The translations under genes and the position numbers were made by a program. The notes beneath the pieces are model-generated. The model did not search any database. It was not told where the DNA came from and saw only the letters and a program-made list of their open reading frames with translations. Positions 8,643 through 16,302 of a DNA stretch of 64,000 nucleotides are shown in pieces; within the stretch, counting starts at the first letter, position 1, and every line of letters begins with the position of its first letter. Source of the DNA: Archaeoglobales archaeon (GTDB lineage Archaea; Halobacteriota; Archaeoglobi; Archaeoglobales; Archaeoglobaceae); NCBI GenBank assembly GCA_030055525.1, contig JASFYJ010000002.1:127048-191047 (forward strand). Direction: 5' to 3'.

Positions 8643-9068
8643 TTAGTCTATATTTATCTTTGTTTTGGGCGCTACCTTTTTCGTTAGAGTTATCTCAAGA
8701 ACTCCATTGTTGTATTTTGCCTTAACATTAGTTTTATCAACCTCTGAGGGTATTGCTATTCTTCTGACAAACATTCCATACCTTCTTTCTTTTCTAAGGA
8801 AGTCTTTGCCCTTCTCCTCTTCCACAGTTTTTCTTTCCGCTTTTATAACTAAATCTTCGTCTTCAAAATACACCTCGATATCCTCCTTGTTGAACCCTGG
8901 TAGGTCTGCAAGTATCCTTAGCTTATCTCCCTCGTCTATCACATCTACCGGCATGCTTAGTCGTGGCTCCTTAAATTCTCGGATTTCTGGAAATCTTCTT
9001 TCGAAATCTTCAAACAATCTGTTCATCCTCTCTTGGAACCTTCTAATTTCCTCAAATGGGTCGAACAT
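8643..9068 (-). CDS. hsp20: Small heat shock protein, Hsp20/alpha-crystallin family
   Basis: ATP-independent holdase chaperone of 141 residues. The alpha-crystallin domain runs from about residue 38 (MPVDVIDEGDKLRILADLPG) to the end, with GVLEITLTK as the conserved strand and a short tail ending in the IxI-like KTKINID. The N-terminus is rich in Phe, Arg and Glu, as usual. A strong ribosome site (TAAGGAGGTGA) precedes the ATG. Upstream at 9111-9125 is a perfect CTAAC-N5-GTTAG palindrome, the HSR1 heat-shock repressor site known from Archaeoglobus fulgidus, so heat induction is expected. Confidence 0.95.
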   Translation of the reverse strand: MFDPFEEIRRFQERMNRLFEDFERRFPEIREFKEPRLSMPVDVIDEGDKLRILADLPGFNKEDIEVYFEDEDLVIKAERKTVEEEKGKDFLRKERRYGMFVRRIAIPSEVDKTNVKAKYNNGVLEITLTKKVAPKTKINID

Positions 9069-9110
9069 TTTCTATCACCTCCTTAACATCTTTTTCTTAA
9101 CTGTAGTTTC

Positions 9111-9125
9111 CTAACTATAAGTTAG
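9111..9125 (-). promoter_or_regulatory. HSR1-type heat-shock operator overlapping the hsp20 TATA box
   Basis: CTAAC TATAA GTTAG reads as a perfect 5+5 inverted repeat with a 5-base centre, the motif reported for the A. fulgidus heat-shock regulator HSR1. On the minus strand the centre is TTATA, so the operator covers the likely TATA box of hsp20 and could block it directly. It lies 43 bases upstream of the hsp20 ATG and 9 bases from the nmd3 TATA box. Confidence 0.8.
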
Positions 9126-9184
9126 TTATACGATATTTAAATCTTTCGCATATGTTCTTTTTAAGCTTAAGTGTACATGAAGTT

Positions 9185-10141
9185 GTGCGATGCGTTGTTT
9201 GCGGTAAAGAATGCGCTGAAAGTTTATGCAGCAAATGTGCAGTTGAAAAGCTAAATCTAGCTTTAGTGGATAATATCGAAGTAATTGAATGCAGTTCTTG
9301 CGGTAGGTATAAGAAAGGAGGAAGATGGGTAAGCTCAAATTTGAATGACGTTTTAAAACACGAAATATTAAAAAACATCAAAATAGATGAAAATTTTAAT
9401 TTGCACTCAATGGAAATATTTTCCAGAGAGATCGTGCTCTACGGGAGCTATGGAGGAGAGGAAATTACCTATAGAGTACCCTTCAATTTTAAAATAAAAA
9501 AAATGAGTTGTGAAAGGTGCAGCAGACAGAGTGGTGGATATTACGAGGCCATAGTTCAGATCAGGACCAAAGATAGGAGATTAGATGATGAGGAAGTCTT
9601 AAAAACAGTTGAAATTCTTAACGCTGTTCTTGAAGCAGAGGGTGACAACGACTTCGCTTTTGTTAGCAAAATAGAGGAGAAAAAAGAGGGAATAGACGTT
9701 TTTATCGGTGGCAGAGACGTTGGTAGAAAAATTTCGTATAAAATTGCGTCTGAATTTGGAGGAAAGGTTTTTGAAAGTAAAAAACTGCACACGAGAATAG
9801 ATGGCCAAAATGCGTATCGTTTTACGTACCTTGTGCGAATACCATCTTACAAAAAGGGAGATGTAGTGCTTGTGAAAGATAGACTAGCAGTTGTTACGAA
9901 TGTTAAGCTTGGAAAGGGTACAGATCTGATTACGGGCAAAACTTTAGATATTAAAGATGCAAAGGTTGTTGTAAAGAAAGAAGAATTGATGAAGGGTATC
10001 ATAGTCAACTTTGATGAACACGCCGCCGAAGTGATGTGCGAATCTGGCTTGGTAGTCGTGGAAAAGCCTTTTAGATGCAAAGTTGGAGATGAAGCTAAAA
10101 TTTTCGAGTTCAACGGTAAATACTGGGCATTTGTTTTATGA
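9185..10141 (+). CDS. nmd3: NMD3-related protein (60S export adaptor family, archaeal)
   Basis: Archaeal relative of eukaryotic NMD3, a protein that binds the large ribosomal subunit. The N-terminus carries zinc-binding CxxC pairs (CVVCGKEC, CSKC, CSSC) and a later pair CERC; the rest is a beta-rich domain. The first ATG in frame is at 9152, but a TATA element at 9134-9141 would start transcription near 9160-9165. I therefore prefer GTG at 9185 (318 residues, starting just before RCVVCGKE). Its stop overlaps the next gene's ATG by four bases, so the two are translated together. Confidence 0.85.
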   Translation: MRCVVCGKECAESLCSKCAVEKLNLALVDNIEVIECSSCGRYKKGGRWVSSNLNDVLKHEILKNIKIDENFNLHSMEIFSREIVLYGSYGGEEITYRVPFNFKIKKMSCERCSRQSGGYYEAIVQIRTKDRRLDDEEVLKTVEILNAVLEAEGDNDFAFVSKIEEKKEGIDVFIGGRDVGRKISYKIASEFGGKVFESKKLHTRIDGQNAYRFTYLVRIPSYKKGDVVLVKDRLAVVTNVKLGKGTDLITGKTLDIKDAKVVVKKEELMKGIIVNFDEHAAEVMCESGLVVVEKPFRCKVGDEAKIFEFNGKYWAFVL

Positions 10142-11127
10142 AAGCCGTTAGAGTTAGAAAGGAGCTTGCTGAGGAAGTTAGAAGGTTGGCAGAAAAAATG
10201 GGAGTTAAAGATAAAAAAAGACTGGTAGTATCAAAGGGAGATTTTGTAGAGATACCAATAATCGATGGAGGTGAAATTTACTTTCAAAATCTTGAAATCA
10301 TCGAACAAACCGATCTGGCGAAAATTGAGGGGCGTAGCTTAAAAGATCTTCTAGACCTACCTGAAGAGAAAGTTAGTCAGATAAATTATAAGGTACTTGG
10401 TGAGTTAATTTTGGTTAAAATTCCAGAGGAACTTGAAGACAGAAAAAACGAGATTGGAAATGCTTTACTAAAATTGCACAAAAATTGTAAAGCTGTATGG
10501 CTTGACAGAGGAAAGGAAGGGATGCTTAGGAAACCTAAGGTAGAACTTATAGCTGGAAGCGGAAGTGAAACAATTTACAAAGAAAACGGCTGTATTTTTA
10601 AGTTTGACGTCCGGAAAGTAATGTTTAGCAGTGGAAATAAAGGGGAGAGGATGAGGATTGCAAAAATCGTAAACGAAGGAGAAGTCGTTGTAGACATGTT
10701 CGCAGGTATAGGATACTTCTCCATCCCCATAGCGGTGCATTCCAAGGCTGAAAAAATCTATTCCATAGAGGTAAATCCGGACTCTTATTATTATTTACTC
10801 GAAAATATAAATTTGAACAACGTAACGAATGTAAACCCGATACTAGGAGATTCTATGTTCGTCACACCGAGAAATGTAGCAGACAGAGTCATTATGGGTC
10901 ACATTTATTGTCAAGATTTTTTGCCTGCAGCTATTAGGGCTTTAAGAGGCAAGGGGTACATACATTATCACGAAGCGGTGCCAAGACATCTAACGTGGCG
11001 GGCTGAAGATAGAGTAAAGAGAGCTTGTGCAAGGATGGGCAGGAAGGTTCAGATAATTTCTACAAGGAAGGTGAAAAACTACTCCCCAAATGTTTACCAC
11101 GTTGTAGTTGACGCCTACGTCTATTGA
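10138..11127 (+). CDS. taw2: tRNA wybutosine-pathway enzyme Taw2 (Trm5/TYW2 family)
   Basis: SAM-dependent enzyme expected to transfer the 3-amino-3-carboxypropyl group of SAM onto the modified G37 of tRNA-Phe. Residues about 175-320 form a class I methyltransferase fold: VVDMFAGIGYFSIPIAV (SAM loop) and YSIEVNPDSYYYL (motif II). In place of the NLP catalytic motif of Trm5 the sequence has DRVIMGHIYC and later GYIHYHEAVP, which I recall as TYW2/Taw2-like. A Trm5-type m1G37 methyltransferase remains possible. It overlaps nmd3 and its end overlaps convergent hemA by 7 bases. Confidence 0.75.
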   Translation: MKAVRVRKELAEEVRRLAEKMGVKDKKRLVVSKGDFVEIPIIDGGEIYFQNLEIIEQTDLAKIEGRSLKDLLDLPEEKVSQINYKVLGELILVKIPEELEDRKNEIGNALLKLHKNCKAVWLDRGKEGMLRKPKVELIAGSGSETIYKENGCIFKFDVRKVMFSSGNKGERMRIAKIVNEGEVVVDMFAGIGYFSIPIAVHSKAEKIYSIEVNPDSYYYLLENINLNNVTNVNPILGDSMFVTPRNVADRVIMGHIYCQDFLPAAIRALRGKGYIHYHEAVPRHLTWRAEDRVKRACARMGRKVQIISTRKVKNYSPNVYHVVVDAYVY

Positions 11128-12407
11128 CTTAACAATTTGTTGAGGTTATGCCATTTTTCTGAGGCTTTTTCGCTTTCAAACTGATCTTCGCAGAATAGGT
11201 ATTGGACCACATCTGCAAGATGTGGATTTCCATTCTTTGCAGCTTCTTTAAGTTTTAGCGTTGGTATATATAAAAATTTTTTAATTAAAGAATTTGCAAA
11301 ATCGTAGAACATTTTTTTGTCTTGTTCCTCAAGTTTGTACTTCGCCGAAAGCTTTGCAAAAAGTTCTTCAACCTCTTCGTCGAAATATTTTGATGCTAAT
11401 CGATACATACTTGCAACAGCTGTTTTAATGCTGAGCTCCTTTATAATAACTTTCAGATGCTCGAGTTCTTCTTCTACAATCTTTTCAGCGAACTCTACTT
11501 CTTTTATCCTTTTTTTGAAGTTCTCTTCACTTACGCTCCTTAGATCGTCTATAGTATACAACACAACTTTTTCAAGCTCTCCAACTGATTCTTCAACGTT
11601 TCTCGGCAGTCCGAGATCTATTATTAGCAAGCTCTCTTTTCTATCTTTCAAAGTAGCTTCAACTATTTTTTTAGTCAAAATTATATGTGGTGCTGCAGTT
11701 GCAGAGATTACAACATCTGCTGTTGGAAGATACTCGGAAATTTTGTCAAACTTTACAGCAATTCCTCCTATCTCTTTTGCAAGTTCTTGAGCTCTTGAAA
11801 AAGTTCTATTCGCGATAAGAATCTTTCTTATATTTCTGTTAGCTATCGACTTCGCAACGAGTGTACCCATCTCTCCAGCACCGATTATAAGTATAGTCCT
11901 GCCGTCGAGGGTACCTAAAGTATTTTCTGCAAGTTCAATCGCCACGGAGCCTATAGATAGGGAGCCTCTCGAGATGTTAGTTTCTTTTCTAACTCTTACT
12001 CCAACATTTATGGCTTTACCAAACACCTTGTTGAGGATCTCCCCTGTTAAACAGAATTTTTTACAAAGATTGAAATAATCCCTAATCTGTCCTAATATCT
12101 GGTCTTCACCTACAACCATCGATTCAAGGCCAGAAGCCAGTCTTAAGAGGTGCCTAATACATTTCTCACCATGCAAAATTTCAGCGTAGTTTTCGATACC
12201 AAGTTTATTTGAGAGCTCTTTTAAATAACTGGTAGCATCTTCTGCAACAGCATACACTTCGAATCTATTGCATGTAAAAATAAACGCCGATTCTTTTAAA
12301 GGGAGGGACTTTAGGATCTTTACGAGGTTATCTACACCTATCCACGCTTTTTCAATTGTCTCCACTTTTGCCCTTTTGTGAGATACACTTAGACAAGCTA
12401 TCTCCAT
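11121..12407 (-). CDS. hemA: Glutamyl-tRNA reductase
   Basis: First committed enzyme of C5-pathway tetrapyrrole synthesis; it reduces glutamyl-tRNA(Glu) to glutamate-1-semialdehyde with NADPH. The 428 residues carry the catalytic cysteine in FIFTCNRFEVY (about residue 46), the substrate segment ASGLESMVVGEDQILGQ, and an NADPH-binding domain with IIGAGEMGTLVA and ANRTFSRAQELA. A helical dimerisation domain follows. No other hem gene is adjacent. A TATA-like GATTTAAAAA about 25 bases upstream suggests a leaderless transcript. Confidence 0.95.
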   Translation of the reverse strand: MEIACLSVSHKRAKVETIEKAWIGVDNLVKILKSLPLKESAFIFTCNRFEVYAVAEDATSYLKELSNKLGIENYAEILHGEKCIRHLLRLASGLESMVVGEDQILGQIRDYFNLCKKFCLTGEILNKVFGKAINVGVRVRKETNISRGSLSIGSVAIELAENTLGTLDGRTILIIGAGEMGTLVAKSIANRNIRKILIANRTFSRAQELAKEIGGIAVKFDKISEYLPTADVVISATAAPHIILTKKIVEATLKDRKESLLIIDLGLPRNVEESVGELEKVVLYTIDDLRSVSEENFKKRIKEVEFAEKIVEEELEHLKVIIKELSIKTAVASMYRLASKYFDEEVEELFAKLSAKYKLEEQDKKMFYDFANSLIKKFLYIPTLKLKEAAKNGNPHLADVVQYLFCEDQFESEKASEKWHNLNKLLSQ

Positions 12408-12468
12408 TTGATCATCTTTTGCTGAATTGTTTTTAAATCTTCTTGAACTGTATTCAAAAAATTTTAAT

Positions 12469-13203
12469 CTATCTTTTGAACTTACCTACAGCTTCCATTA
12501 CACATCTAACCTGAGCTTCCTTCGTATCTAGCAGGTTTTCTTTGAAGTTCTGGTTCCAACCTTTCTCTATAAGCATTTTTGCTTCCCTTAAAGCAAAATT
12601 TGGAACTGAAAGCAACTTTTTGGTGTACTCATCTATCCCCTTTTCCAGATCCTCGTATATTTCATTTACAAGTCCAAGTATTTTCGCCTCTTCAGCTCTA
12701 ATCTCTCTCCTAGTATAAATCATATCTCTTGCAACGCCATCTCCTACTATTCTAGGTAGTATATACAAGGCGCCCATATCGGGTATTATTCCAAAATCGA
12801 GCTCTTTGACGCTGAAGATGGTTCCAGGAGTTGCGATGCGAATATCAGCAGCTAAAGCGAGTTGTAAACCCCCACCTATTGCGTACCTCTTTACTGCAGC
12901 TATTACAGGAACCTTCATTGTTCTTATATCGAAAATTATTTCCTGAACCAAGTCTATAGCTTTTCTAAGATCTTTTTCATCCATCTCACCCTTTACTAGA
13001 CCCATAAGTAAGTTTCTGTCTAGGCCTGAACAGAACGTGTCCCCTTCTCCTGTAAGGACTAAAACAGAAGCTTTGGAGTTTTTTACGGCATCTAGAGCAT
13101 CTTTAAGTTCAACTAATAGTTGCTTGTCTAGTGCATTCTTTTTTTCTGGCCTGTTGAGGCTTATTCTTGCAACATCTCCCAAGCTTAGTTTAACCTTATC
13201 CAT
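12469..13203 (-). CDS. Enoyl-CoA hydratase/isomerase family protein
   Basis: Crotonase-fold acyl-CoA enzyme of 244 residues, probably in fatty or aromatic acid degradation. RISLNRPEKKNALDK, the oxyanion loop FCSGLD, and KRYAIGGGLQLALAADIRIA are conserved. The glutamate normally following GGG (hydratase Glu144) is Gln here, while the second glutamate is kept in VKELDFG and followed by IIPDMG, which resembles dienoyl- or enoyl-CoA isomerases. An isomerase is therefore more likely than a hydratase. The ATG at 13203 is chosen, not the one at 13281, because it starts at the conserved fold and lies 25 bases from a TATA box at 13223-13233. Confidence 0.85.
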   Translation of the reverse strand: MDKVKLSLGDVARISLNRPEKKNALDKQLLVELKDALDAVKNSKASVLVLTGEGDTFCSGLDRNLLMGLVKGEMDEKDLRKAIDLVQEIIFDIRTMKVPVIAAVKRYAIGGGLQLALAADIRIATPGTIFSVKELDFGIIPDMGALYILPRIVGDGVARDMIYTRREIRAEEAKILGLVNEIYEDLEKGIDEYTKKLLSVPNFALREAKMLIEKGWNQNFKENLLDTKEAQVRCVMEAVGKFKR

Positions 13204-13290
13204 AAAAACCCTAGGTAGAGCCAAATATTTAAGTGGTTCGAAAGATTTTTCTAACAAAATCCTTTTAAATTTTGCTATCACTGTAAGCTC

Positions 13291-13581
13291 ATGGACGTCC
13301 AGACGAGAAAATCCATATTGATGGATGCATTCGAAGAACTTAAGAAAAAATGGAGCAACTTAAACGTCGGTGAAAGCGAAATCGATGGTTTGCCGGAAAG
13401 CAGAATTTCAGAATTGATGGAAATAAGAGAGAAGTACCAGCTCAACGATATCGAGTTTTTGTTTATTGTTGGAACTGCGATTGGGTTCTACCAGGGGCAG
13501 AAAGTAGCTGTAGAGGAATTTTCAAAAAAGATAGCATCCGTTAATGAGTTTGTCTATTCGATGCTTGGAAGAAAGATATGA
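13291..13581 (+). CDS. Small protein of unknown function, 96 residues
   Basis: I do not recognise a family. The sequence is highly charged at the N-terminus and largely helical, with a central hydrophobic stretch IEFLFIVGTAIGFYQGQKVA that could be a buried helix. A TATA box (TTTAAATT, 13264-13271) lies 26 bases before the ATG, giving a leaderless start. The stop overlaps the truA ATG (ATGA), so it is the first gene of a truA operon. The overlap and clean promoter support a real gene. Confidence 0.75.
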   Translation: MDVQTRKSILMDAFEELKKKWSNLNVGESEIDGLPESRISELMEIREKYQLNDIEFLFIVGTAIGFYQGQKVAVEEFSKKIASVNEFVYSMLGRKI

Positions 13582-14381
13582 GGTTGGCAGTAAAGCTAGC
13601 GTACTTCGGCGACAAGTTCCATGGCAGCCAATACCAGCCAAACGTTAGAACTGTAGAAGGAGAGCTTTTAAAAGCCTTGGAGAGGTTCGGAATAAAAAAC
13701 CCAAACCTAAGACTTGCTGGAAGGACTGACGCTGGCGTACATGCGTATGGACAGGTTGCTGCATTTGATTGCAACGATTTGATAACTCCAAGAATGCTGA
13801 ATTCAGAGCTACCAGAGGATATAACTGTTTGGGGTTGGAAGAAAGTTGATGAGAATTTTGACCCGAGAAAAGCAAAAAGCAGAACATACATCTACGTAAT
13901 CTACGCTGAAGATCTAGATATCAAAGCTATAAGAGATGCCCTAAAGTTTCTTTATGGTACCCACGATTTTTTAAATTTTACTAAGAAGTTTGGTGAGGGT
14001 GAAAGTTGTGTCAGGACAATTTTAAAAGCAGATGTAAGGGCAGAGAAGGATTTTTTGATATTTGAAATAGAGGGAGATTCTTTTACATGGAACATGATAA
14101 GATGCATAGTTACAGCTTTAATTGAAGTCGGAACGCATAGAAGGGATATCAATTGGTTTAAGACGCTTCTTTGTCCTGAAAAGCATAGAGAAAGGATCGA
14201 ACCAGCACCACCTTACGGTTTGATATTAAAGGAAGTGAAATACGAAAATTTAGAGTTTGAAATCGACGATTACGCTTTTAAGACACTTCAAAACAGAATA
14301 GAAGAGAGGATCAGAGTTTCCGGTGTTATTTACAAACTTTTTTCACAGTTTAAGAAATGCGGAGCTTTCGAACCCCACTAA
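13578..14381 (+). CDS. truA: tRNA pseudouridine(38-40) synthase TruA
   Basis: Isomerises uridines 38-40 in the tRNA anticodon stem-loop. The 267 residues include KLAYFGDKFHGSQYQPN at the N-terminus, the catalytic aspartate in AGRTDAGVHAYGQVAAF, SRTYIYV, and FTWNMIRCIVTALIEVG near residue 175. Length is normal for the archaeal enzyme. It is coupled to the upstream small ORF by a 4-base overlap, and its last 32 bases overlap the convergent FtsZ-like gene. Confidence 0.95.
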   Translation: MRLAVKLAYFGDKFHGSQYQPNVRTVEGELLKALERFGIKNPNLRLAGRTDAGVHAYGQVAAFDCNDLITPRMLNSELPEDITVWGWKKVDENFDPRKAKSRTYIYVIYAEDLDIKAIRDALKFLYGTHDFLNFTKKFGEGESCVRTILKADVRAEKDFLIFEIEGDSFTWNMIRCIVTALIEVGTHRRDINWFKTLLCPEKHRERIEPAPPYGLILKEVKYENLEFEIDDYAFKTLQNRIEERIRVSGVIYKLFSQFKKCGAFEPH

Positions 14382-15264
14382 AAAGCAAAACGAGTGAAGC
14401 TTTTCTTGATCCTGGAACAGGGTAATCACCGTATCTTAAAACTATTTTTTCATTTAAACTTTCGATTTTTGATATCGCTGCAAAAAGCCCCTCCATCGTG
14501 ATCTCCTGCGGGTTTGCAGAATACAGAATTAGTGCCGAGCTTGAATCCTTTATATCTCCCTCTATGCTGAGGTTGTTCATAGCCTCATCTACAAGTTCAA
14601 TCATTCTCTTCGTTCTAACAGCTTTCATTTCTGCACTAGTTTTTAGTGAATTCAAAAAGGGTATCCTCTTTTCAGCATACCCGATTACACTAAATCCATC
14701 GCTACGCAAAGCGTTAAAAACATCCGACGTATCTATGACAACCTCCCCGGCGATCTTCTTCTTTAAATCTATCTCACCTGCGAGAGCTAGTAGGTTGAAT
14801 GTTTTCAGTATGAATTCGTCAGTTTTCTGATCTCCCTTGAAAAGAAAAGTTACTTCCGATCTAATCCTTATATCTCTGACCTTCTTCTTGAGCTCGTTCA
14901 AACTTAGATCATCTAGTGCTGGAACTAAAACGAGTGTGATCACATGTTCGTCGCTTATTTCTTTAACTTTTTCGCAAATTTCCAGAGCGGTAGAGTATCC
15001 AAACTCATCTTCTAAGGAAAATATAATCAGATTTCCTTCTGTGATCTCTTGAATGTTGGCTAGCCTGTTAACAACTCCACTTACATCCTTAAGAACGAAC
15101 ATTTTTTTCTCTTCTGGAAGGGATATCTTTTTTAAGGCATCAGGATCGTTTAAAACTACGTAACTCTTAAAAAGTGAAACTTTATTTACCTTCGTTCCTT
15201 TTTTTGCCAACATTTCGGCTATTTTTGCTCCTCTTATACCTATACCTAGAGTTAGAAGTCTCAT
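14350..15264 (-). CDS. Divergent FtsZ/tubulin-superfamily protein lacking the GTP-binding signature
   Basis: The 304 residues follow the FtsZ plan: LLTLGIGIRGAKIAEMLA aligns with the FtsZ start (GVGGAGGN region). EVVIDTSDVFNALRSDGFSV (174-193) aligns with the T7 loop and keeps two of its aspartates (D178, D181). SSALILYSANPQEITMEGLF and ASLVLLFSGV align with the FtsZ C-terminal domain. Where FtsZ has GGGTGTG this protein has EDEFGYS (85-91), so GTP binding is probably lost or altered. It may be a regulator or cap of a tubulin-like filament; function is unknown. A TATA box about 24 bases before the ATG gives a leaderless start. It overlaps truA convergently by 32 bases. Confidence 0.7.
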   Translation of the reverse strand: MRLLTLGIGIRGAKIAEMLAKKGTKVNKVSLFKSYVVLNDPDALKKISLPEEKKMFVLKDVSGVVNRLANIQEITEGNLIIFSLEDEFGYSTALEICEKVKEISDEHVITLVLVPALDDLSLNELKKKVRDIRIRSEVTFLFKGDQKTDEFILKTFNLLALAGEIDLKKKIAGEVVIDTSDVFNALRSDGFSVIGYAEKRIPFLNSLKTSAEMKAVRTKRMIELVDEAMNNLSIEGDIKDSSSALILYSANPQEITMEGLFAAISKIESLNEKIVLRYGDYPVPGSRKASLVLLFSGVRKLRIS

Positions 15265-15342
15265 CTTCAGTGAAAGTTTTCCGACCTCTTTAAAAGTATT
15301 TAGATCTTAAATTCTAAATAATTAAAAATTAAAAATATCTTA

Positions 15343-16071
15343 TCAACTTGAAAGGTACTTGTAGAGCCAAGCTGCAAAAACAGCACCAATTATGGGACCT
15401 ACCACGTAAATTGGGAAGTAAAACCAAAGGTCTATACCCATTAAAGAGTCTCCAACGTATGGGCCAAAGGTTCTTGCAGGGTTTAATGAGGAGCCTGTAA
15501 TGTTGCCGATCGTTGTAATTATCCCTCCGACTGTTAAACCGATTATAAGTCCGGCGAAGCCTGGAGGAGCACGTTCATCTACGGCTATACCCATTATAAC
15601 CAGCATTAGCAGGAAGGTACCTATTGCTTCAGTCAGTATAGCTTGACCATAGCTTATCCCTGGAAAAGGTGCTGTAGCTCCTAAACCACCAATCAATGCC
15701 GCGTTAGGACCAACGCAGGCTAAGAAGCTAAGACTAGCAAGTGTAGCTCCAATCAACTGCGCAACGATGTAAGGTACAACATCCTTTGCCGGAAACTTTC
15801 CGATGCTCCAAAGTGCGATTGTAACTGCAGGATTTATGTGTGCTCCACTTACTCTTCCGAGAGAATATATTACAGCTGCTATTGCTATCGCGAAGGCCAT
15901 TCCTATGGCTAACCAATCTCCCAAACCACCCAAGGTACCTATACCTATGTTGAAAGGGTTTGGTTTCGCAGCTCCATGTGCTATCATTAAATTTATCGCT
16001 GCAGAACCTGCACCGAAGAAGACGAGGATGTATGTACCAACAACTTCAGCTAAACACCTCTTTAAAAGCAT
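15343..16071 (-). CDS. aqpM: AqpM-type aquaporin/aquaglyceroporin
   Basis: Membrane channel with six membrane segments in 242 residues. Both NPA motifs are present (GAHINPAVT, NPA at 80-82; GSSLNPARTFGP, NPA at 197-199). The segment GLTVGGIITTIGN has isoleucine in the position that is His in water channels and Gly in glycerol channels, the feature of the methanogen AqpM. It may pass water, glycerol or small uncharged gases such as H2S or CO2. It starts one base after the DUF2180 gene, so it belongs to the DUF2193/DUF2180 operon. Confidence 0.93.
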   Translation of the reverse strand: MLLKRCLAEVVGTYILVFFGAGSAAINLMIAHGAAKPNPFNIGIGTLGGLGDWLAIGMAFAIAIAAVIYSLGRVSGAHINPAVTIALWSIGKFPAKDVVPYIVAQLIGATLASLSFLACVGPNAALIGGLGATAPFPGISYGQAILTEAIGTFLLMLVIMGIAVDERAPPGFAGLIIGLTVGGIITTIGNITGSSLNPARTFGPYVGDSLMGIDLWFYFPIYVVGPIIGAVFAAWLYKYLSS

Positions 16072-16072
16072 C

Positions 16073-16282
16073 TTATCCCTCTTGGTAAGCTTCGTAACAC
16101 GTCACGCACAAAATCCTTGGTATCTTTTTCTTCAACTTCTTAGCGGGGAATGGATAATCTCCTTTCCACACCTCTATCTCTTCCCTAACTAAGTGTTCCA
16201 TACACACTCCCATTCCGCAGACGATGCAGATTGCAACAGCATCAGTGTCTTTGCCAAGCTGTTTGCAGATGTAGCATTTCAT
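16073..16282 (-). CDS. DUF2180 family small zinc protein
   Basis: Small protein of 69 residues with paired cysteines: MKCYICKQLGKDTDAVAICI, then CGMGVCMEH and CVTCYEAY near the end. This matches DUF2180, probably a zinc-binding treble-clef or B-box-like fold; function unknown. An upstream ATG at 16375 exists, but the start at 16282 is preceded by a GGTGAT ribosome site and begins at the conserved MKCY. It lies between DUF2193 and aqpM with almost no spacing; a second paralogue is at 17930. Confidence 0.85.
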   Translation of the reverse strand: MKCYICKQLGKDTDAVAICIVCGMGVCMEHLVREEIEVWKGDYPFPAKKLKKKIPRILCVTCYEAYQEG

Positions 16283-16302
16283 CTTAATCACCAAAAAATA
16301 AA

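Noticed and set aside
9152..9184. Upstream ATG start for nmd3
   Set aside because: It precedes the transcription start predicted from the TATA box at 9134-9141 and adds residues outside the zinc domain.
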